Position numbers and translations under genes: made by a program. Under the pieces are notes generated by a model. That model had not been told where the DNA came from. It searched no databases and saw only the letters and a program-made list of their open reading frames with translations. A stretch of 33,748 bases of DNA from NCBI GenBank assembly GCA_050742535.1, contig JBOGIQ010000020.1:1-33748 (forward strand), given 5' to 3'. Shown piece by piece: positions 29,365-33,748 of this stretch (the stretch's first letter is position 1; the number at the start of each line of letters is the position of its first letter). The stretch comes from Gp6-AA40 sp050742535 (GTDB taxonomy: Bacteria; Acidobacteriota; Vicinamibacteria; Vicinamibacterales; UBA2999).

Positions 29365-29379
29365 AGTCACGCTGGTCAC

Positions 29380-29433
29380 CTAGAAGCGCATCGCGACGCG
29401 GAAGCGAGAGACCTGCTGACGCGCCTGGCCGAC
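29380..29433 (-). pseudogene. C-terminal remnant of an outer-membrane beta-barrel gene
   Basis: VGQARQQVSRFRVAMRF followed by TAG (29382-29380) is a typical last beta-strand of an Acidobacterial TonB-dependent receptor-like barrel, ending in the C-terminal Phe. Upstream there is no barrel sequence, only the S9 peptidase 3' region. It lies in the gap between two convergent genes. Short, so low confidence. Confidence 0.35.
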
Positions 29434-29478
29434 CGCTGACCTTCTATACCAATCTGAAAACGCGCCAGGTCAGTCCAC

Positions 29479-31584
29479 TCACTTCGTCCCGCTCGCCGCA
29501 GGCGGCGCAGCGGCATCAGCGACGCCCGGCACTAATTCCTTCCCATGCGGAATCGTCACTGACGATCCCTTGAACGCATCGCCGATCGGCTCCGCGCGTC
29601 CCTTCAGATGCGTGGCGAAGAACGCCTCGGTGATGGCCATGAACGCGACGTTGTTCTCGGGCTTCGCGAACCCGTGGCCCTCATCGGGGAACAGCGCGTA
29701 GACGACGGGAATGTTCTTCGCCTTCATCGCCGAGACGATCTGATCCGACTCCGCCTGCTTGACGCGTGGATCGTTGGCCCCCTGCGCGATCAGCAGCGGC
29801 TTGCTGATCCGATCCACGAATGTGAGCGGCGATCTCGACTCGAGGAACTTCCGGCCGTCCGCGGTCCGGTGATCCCCGAGACGGGTGGTGAACAGCTCGA
29901 TCTGCGGCGTCCAGTACGGCGGAATCGTGTTCAGCAGCGTGATCAGATTCGACGGTCCGACGATGTCCACGCCAGCGGCGAAGACGTCGGGAGTAAAGGT
30001 CAGACCGGCCAGCGTCGCGTAGCCGCCGTACGAACCGCCCATAATCGCCACCCGCTTCGCGTCGGCGACCTTGGCCGCCACCGCCCAGTTGACCGCGTCG
30101 ATCAGGTCGTCGTGCATCTTGCCGCCCCACTCGCGGTTGCCGGCGTTCACGAACTTCTTCCCGAAGCCGGTTGACGCGCGGAAGTTCACCGACAACACCG
30201 CGTACCCTCGATTGGCGAGCAGTTGATGCGTGGCGTCGTAGCCCCACGCATCGCGTCCCCACGGACCGCCGTGGACATACAGGACGGTCGGCAGCGGAGT
30301 CGCGGGCACGCCGTCGCGGTCCGGATCGGTCCACACTGGAAGCGACAGGTAGCTCATGAGCGTCATGCCGTCGCGCGATTTGATCTCGCGCGCGTGCATC
30401 GACGCGAGCGTGGCCGACTCGAGCATCGGCCGGTTGGTGTAGAGAAACGTCGCGGTCTTCTTCGGACGGTCGTAGAGATAGAAACGCACCGGGCCGTTGT
30501 CTTTCACGTAGGCCACCGTCCAGCGCGAGTCGTCCAGCGTGCGCGACATGACGTTGACCTCGCCGTCGGTCACCGTCTTCAGATACTCGAGATCCGGCGC
30601 AATCGCCTGATCGATCACCTGCCATCGCACGCGGTCGTAGTTGAACGCCACGGCCTGGAGCAATCCGGTCTTCGGATGGTTGAGGGCATTCTCCGCATCC
30701 ACGCGCGCATCCTGGGCCAGCACGGTGCTCGCGCCGGTCGCCATGTTCCGGCTCACGACCGCTGCCGTATCGCGGCCACGTGAGTCGATGAAGTAGAGGA
30801 TCTGGCCGGACTTGTCGAAACCGGCCGGGGACGTCGTCAGCGAGTCGTCCGGCCCAATGGTTTCGAATGGCTTGAACGATCCGTCCGCAGCGCGCTGCAG
30901 CAGGTCGATGCCGCCATCCTGACGCTGTCGCGATGCCAGCCGCACGTTGTAATCGTCGTCGGTCAGGAACCCCGCAAACCCCTCGTCATTGCGCTGGACC
31001 AGCGTGCGCTTCCCAGTCACGATGTTGAGGCGGTAAACGTCGTGGACCTCCGGCTTGCGATCGTTGAGCGCAACGAGGATGTCCGTGGGAAACTTCTCGC
31101 TCACGCCCTGGATCTGCGCCGCGACCTTGTCGAACGGCGTGAGGTCCTTCGTCTCGCCTGACGACAGATCCACCGCGTAGACGCGCCAGTTCTCGTCGCC
31201 GCCCTTGTCCTTCAGGTAGAGGATGTGGTTGCTGGTGCTCGCCCAGGAGTACTGCTGAATGCCGCGCGTCGTGTCGTCCGTCACCGGCCGTGCGGCGTCG
31301 AGTTTGTCGACCGGCGCCACCCACACGTTCATCACGCCGTTGACCGGCGCACGGAAGGCGATCTGCTTCCCGTCGTCGCTGAGGACCGGACCCGTCTTGT
31401 CGGGATTGCCGAAGATCAGGCGCCGCGGGATCAGCGGAACGTCGGCTTCGGTTGTAGCGGGTGCAGCGGCGCTTTCGCCTGAGGGAGGCTGCGCCGCCCG
31501 GCAGGCTACCCCCTGCAACACCATGAGCGAGACGGCCGGCACGAGAATCACGAGCGGCCAGGAGATGCGGCGAGGTTTCCTCAT
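29479..31584 (-). CDS. S9 family (prolyl oligopeptidase-type) exported peptidase
   Basis: 701 aa from ATG 31584 (GGAGG 4 nt upstream). A hydrophobic leader (PLVILVPAVSLMVLQGVAC) ends at C28, a weak lipobox, so possibly a lipoprotein. Residues about 55-395 form a beta-propeller (GPVLSDDGKQIAFRAPVNGV, SGQILYFIDSRGRD). Residues about 400-665 are the alpha/beta hydrolase: LPTVLYVHGGPWGRDAWGYD, S518 in IMGGSYGGYATLAGL, D605 in IAQGANDPRVKQAESD and H637 in FPDEGHGFAKPENN. It cleaves short peptides, often after Pro or Ala, in the periplasm. A charged Ala/Pro tail ends the chain. Confidence 0.93.
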   Translation of the reverse strand: MRKPRRISWPLVILVPAVSLMVLQGVACRAAQPPSGESAAAPATTEADVPLIPRRLIFGNPDKTGPVLSDDGKQIAFRAPVNGVMNVWVAPVDKLDAARPVTDDTTRGIQQYSWASTSNHILYLKDKGGDENWRVYAVDLSSGETKDLTPFDKVAAQIQGVSEKFPTDILVALNDRKPEVHDVYRLNIVTGKRTLVQRNDEGFAGFLTDDDYNVRLASRQRQDGGIDLLQRAADGSFKPFETIGPDDSLTTSPAGFDKSGQILYFIDSRGRDTAAVVSRNMATGASTVLAQDARVDAENALNHPKTGLLQAVAFNYDRVRWQVIDQAIAPDLEYLKTVTDGEVNVMSRTLDDSRWTVAYVKDNGPVRFYLYDRPKKTATFLYTNRPMLESATLASMHAREIKSRDGMTLMSYLSLPVWTDPDRDGVPATPLPTVLYVHGGPWGRDAWGYDATHQLLANRGYAVLSVNFRASTGFGKKFVNAGNREWGGKMHDDLIDAVNWAVAAKVADAKRVAIMGGSYGGYATLAGLTFTPDVFAAGVDIVGPSNLITLLNTIPPYWTPQIELFTTRLGDHRTADGRKFLESRSPLTFVDRISKPLLIAQGANDPRVKQAESDQIVSAMKAKNIPVVYALFPDEGHGFAKPENNVAFMAITEAFFATHLKGRAEPIGDAFKGSSVTIPHGKELVPGVADAAAPPAASGTK

Positions 31585-31766
31585 ACGTCCTCCGAAGGCC
31601 ACAGTCTACCCGGGACGCTCGAATTGATCGCGTGAGTCGGCAGATTCTGCGAAGTGACGAGGCGCATCGGGGCGCAGATTCTTCACACGCCAGCGGGCGG
31701 CCAGTCAATCTCCCGACGAATTCAGCGCGTGACCGCCCGGCACGGGGCTCGCGTGACGTCGGTACA

Positions 31767-32348
31767 ATGAGCCCCGTGTCCAACCCTTCGAAGCCGGCGG
31801 GCATGAAGCTCACCTACGACGACTTCGCGCGGTTTCCCGACGACGGGAAGCGGCACGAGCTCATTGACGGAGAGCACTACGTGACGCCGTCTCCGAACCT
31901 GAGGCATCAGCGGATCTCAGGCAGTCTTCACCTCATGATTGCGAGCTGGCTCGAGGAACATCAGGTGGGCCAGGTCTTTTACGCACCGCTCGATATCGTC
32001 CTGTCCAACTACGACGTGGTTGAACCGGATCTGATTTATTTCTCGAACGAGCGCGCCGCCGACATCGCGGTGCCGCAGCATCTGCGCGGCGCTCCCGAGC
32101 TTCTCGTGGAAATCGGATCCCGCGGCACGAGGAAGCGCGACGAGACGATCAAGCGTCAGCTGTACGAGCGCATGGGAGTCAGCGAGTACTGGTTCGTGGA
32201 CCCCGAGATCGATGTCGTGCGCGTGTACCGCCGCGACGGCGAGCGCTTCGCGAGGCCGGTCGAGCTGACACGCGAAGCAGCCGACACATTAGCAACGCCG
32301 CTCCTCCCCGGACTGACGCTTCCATTGGAACGCATCTTCCGCGAGTAG
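31767..32348 (+). CDS. Uma2 (DUF820) family PD-(D/E)xK-like protein
   Basis: 193 aa from ATG 31767; ATG 31803 (MKLTYDDF) is the alternative. Seen in order: LTYDDFARFPDDGKRHELID, FYAPLDIVLSNYDVVEPDLI, YFSNERA, PELLVEIGSRGTRKRDETIK, RQLYERMGVSEYWFVDPEID. D...VVEPD, LVEI, and the R-K-R-D...K-x3-Y-x-x-x-G-V-x-E-Y-W signature are diagnostic of Uma2. Members are restriction-endonuclease-like proteins of unknown substrate, common in cyanobacteria and soil bacteria. A TACAAT box at 31763-31768 overlaps the first ATG, which would favour the later start. Confidence 0.9.
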   Translation: MSPVSNPSKPAGMKLTYDDFARFPDDGKRHELIDGEHYVTPSPNLRHQRISGSLHLMIASWLEEHQVGQVFYAPLDIVLSNYDVVEPDLIYFSNERAADIAVPQHLRGAPELLVEIGSRGTRKRDETIKRQLYERMGVSEYWFVDPEIDVVRVYRRDGERFARPVELTREAADTLATPLLPGLTLPLERIFRE

Positions 32349-32435
32349 GGATCGCAGGAACCTGTGAGGATCCCTGCATAGTCGACCGCGTCGGGCGAGG
32401 AGAGTTAAGGCAGCGCCCGCGGTTAAGCTGGCGGT

Positions 32436-33299
32436 GTGATCCGATGGCTCCTGCTGTCCAGCCTTTTCCTATCCGCTCCGGCTGCGGCTGCGGAATGGAC
32501 TGTGACCGTTGTGGCGCCTGCCTCGCTCGAGCCGGCGGCGCGGCGCATACGCAACCAGGACGCACAACCCATTGCCGAGGCGTTGCAGCGCGCGGGCCTG
32601 GAACTTCCGGCGCAGGTTCACGTGACGCTCGTGACCCGGGACGACCCGGGCGCGAGCAACATACCCGCCTGGTTCGCCGGATTCGCGTCCGGCGTCAGCG
32701 ACATCGTCATCTTTCCCGATCGGGTGGGGTCGTATCCGTACGACTCACTTGAATCGGTCGTGCGTCACGAGCTCGTACATCTCGCGCTCAATGCGCGCGC
32801 CGGGCAACGCCCGCTCCCGCGCTGGTTCCATGAGGGCGTGGCCGTGTCGGTCGAATCGGGCCGGCGGGTCGGCGATCGCTTCCTTCTGACCGTCACCGCC
32901 TTCAGCGGTCCTCCGCTGGACGACCTCACGCGGTTGTTTGCGTCGGATGCGCGCCCTGATACGGCGGAGGCGTATCTGCTTGCCGCCGCCCTCGTGGACG
33001 ATCTCCGCCGCGTCCACGGCGCGGCACTCCCTGGCCGCGTGGCAGCGCGCGTGGCCGCGGGCGTGCCATTCGCCCGCGCATTCGAGCTCGAGACCGGCGA
33101 GACACCCGCCCGCGCGGCCGACCGCGCGTGGCGAACCTATCGGCTATGGACACGATGGCTGCCCGTGGTGACGAGCACGTCCACCCTGTGGGGGCTGATC
33201 GTGGCACTGGCGTTCGTGGCGTTCTTCGTCACGCTGTCGAAGCGCGCACGGCGGCGAAGGCAGTGGGACGACGAAGCGGGGATGTTGGATGATTCCTGA
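32436..33299 (+). CDS. Membrane-anchored MA-type (gluzincin) metallopeptidase
   Basis: 287 aa from GTG 32436. Signal peptide WLLLSSLFLSAPAAAA, cut before EWTVT. Zinc site: H111-E112-L-V-H115 in VVRHELVHLALNARAG with a downstream E133 in RWFHEGVAVSVESG, the Peptidase_MA layout. A C-terminal transmembrane helix (LWGLIVALAFVAFFVTL) with a basic cytoplasmic tail (SKRARRRRQ) anchors it in the inner membrane, domain outside. Substrate unknown. Its stop is 16 bp from the end of the convergent CcdC-like gene. Confidence 0.87.
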   Translation: MIRWLLLSSLFLSAPAAAAEWTVTVVAPASLEPAARRIRNQDAQPIAEALQRAGLELPAQVHVTLVTRDDPGASNIPAWFAGFASGVSDIVIFPDRVGSYPYDSLESVVRHELVHLALNARAGQRPLPRWFHEGVAVSVESGRRVGDRFLLTVTAFSGPPLDDLTRLFASDARPDTAEAYLLAAALVDDLRRVHGAALPGRVAARVAAGVPFARAFELETGETPARAADRAWRTYRLWTRWLPVVTSTSTLWGLIVALAFVAFFVTLSKRARRRRQWDDEAGMLDDS

Positions 33300-33314
33300 T
33301 GTCGCAGCGCTGGC

Positions 33315-33748
33315 TTATATCACGCGCAACGCGCGATTCTGCCACTTGCGGATGCGGCGCCGCACTCCCAGCCCGTAGGCGAGGTAGTAGCCAATCACCA
33401 TCCCGCCTGCGGCCAGTGATTCAGGAATGCCAAACGCCATCACGATCGGCGTGCCAGAGACGCCGCTGTGCGCGACCGTCCACGATCGCCACAGTCCGTA
33501 CGCCACGCGCCCGGAAACTACGAACGTCACGAGCAGGACTAGCCACCGGTTCGGCGTGTAGTGAAGCGTCGCTGCCGTCGGCTCCCATCGTGTCAGCGCA
33601 AGGCCGGCGAGACCGAGAACCGCTCCAAGCGCAACGCCGGCTGCAGCACCGGTGAAAGCGTTCGCGACCCAGATCGCCGTAACGGCGGCGCCGGCAAGAA
33701 AGCAGATCGCCGAGAACGCCATCAGCGCGACCTTAACCGTTGCCACCC
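33315..33748 (-). CDS. CcdC-like (DUF1453) membrane protein, 5' end may lie beyond the window
   Basis: At least 143 aa; GTG 33746 is the first possible start visible but the frame runs to the window edge. Four transmembrane helices: VALMAFSAICFLAGAAVTAI, AAAGVALGAVLGLAGLAL, RWLVLLVTFVVSGRVAYGLW and VMAFGIPESLAAGGMVIGYY. The HYTPNRWLVLLVTFVVSGRV block is the DUF1453/CcdC pattern. Members are small membrane proteins once tied to cytochrome c maturation; the role is not settled. Ends RKWQNRALRVI. Confidence 0.7.
   Translation of the reverse strand, partial: VATVKVALMAFSAICFLAGAAVTAIWVANAFTGAAAGVALGAVLGLAGLALTRWEPTAATLHYTPNRWLVLLVTFVVSGRVAYGLWRSWTVAHSGVSGTPIVMAFGIPESLAAGGMVIGYYLAYGLGVRRRIRKWQNRALRVI

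Overview
This is a high-GC chromosomal window from a bacterium that most resembles a soil Acidobacteriota of the Vicinamibacteria type. That placement is an inference from gene content: two TIGR03435-family exported proteins, a winged-helix regulator fused to TPR repeats, a fragment of a kinase-type beta-propeller, a DUF6152 protein, many secreted hydrolases, and a REP-like repeat whose translation (VRLKADTT) I associate with such genomes. I see no rRNA, tRNA, prophage, insertion-sequence transposase or CRISPR array.

Layout. 1-2.7 kb: partial dicluster ferredoxin, DinB-like protein, membrane protein, decayed small gene, TIGR03435 protein. 2.8-6.9 kb: ankyrin-FKBP fusion, glycine-zipper protein, crcB followed by a 38-codon ORF, polyphosphate kinase 2, second TIGR03435 protein. 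6.9-12.6 kb: two amidohydrolases, an esterase with a broken 5' end, a GNAT acetyltransferase and a serine beta-lactamase-like hydrolase. 12.7-13.8 kb: a MazE/MazF-type toxin-antitoxin pair and a small exported protein. 13.8-19.4 kb: a sulfur module on the minus strand (1-Cys peroxiredoxin, then a CstB-like persulfide dioxygenase/sulfurtransferase, then a sulfite-oxidase-type molybdoenzyme), with a divergent winged-helix/TPR regulator. 19.4-22.4 kb: a duplicated CxxC exported protein coupled to a DUF6152 protein, a beta-propeller gene fragment, and a VapBC pair. 22.5-27.5 kb: SDR, beta-barrel protein, small conserved protein, Tat-type aldo/keto reductase, and a large ankyrin/CxxCH/prenyltransferase-fold fusion. 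27.5-33.7 kb: orphan antitoxin, heptamer array, MatC-like permease, S9 peptidase, Uma2-family nuclease, MA-type metallopeptidase and a CcdC-like membrane protein.

How the genes work together. The clearest pathway is the sulfur module: persulfides would be oxidised by the CstB-like enzyme and resulting sulfite oxidised to sulfate by the molybdoenzyme, with the peroxiredoxin dealing with peroxides; the divergent regulator is a candidate controller. Both toxin-antitoxin pairs carry a palindrome directly upstream of the antitoxin.

The most unusual layer is repetitive DNA at gene ends. Heptanucleotide arrays (ACCACYA, ATCCCTG, GTCAGTT units) put a stop codon in all three frames of at least one strand within 21 bp, and in four of five cases it is the strand of the adjoining gene. 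A REP-like palindrome (core GTAGTGTCCGCC...GGCGGAC) supplies the last codons or stop of PPK2, the peroxiredoxin and the CstB-like gene, and is translated in frame inside the ankyrin fusion. Several gene fragments end exactly at such repeats.
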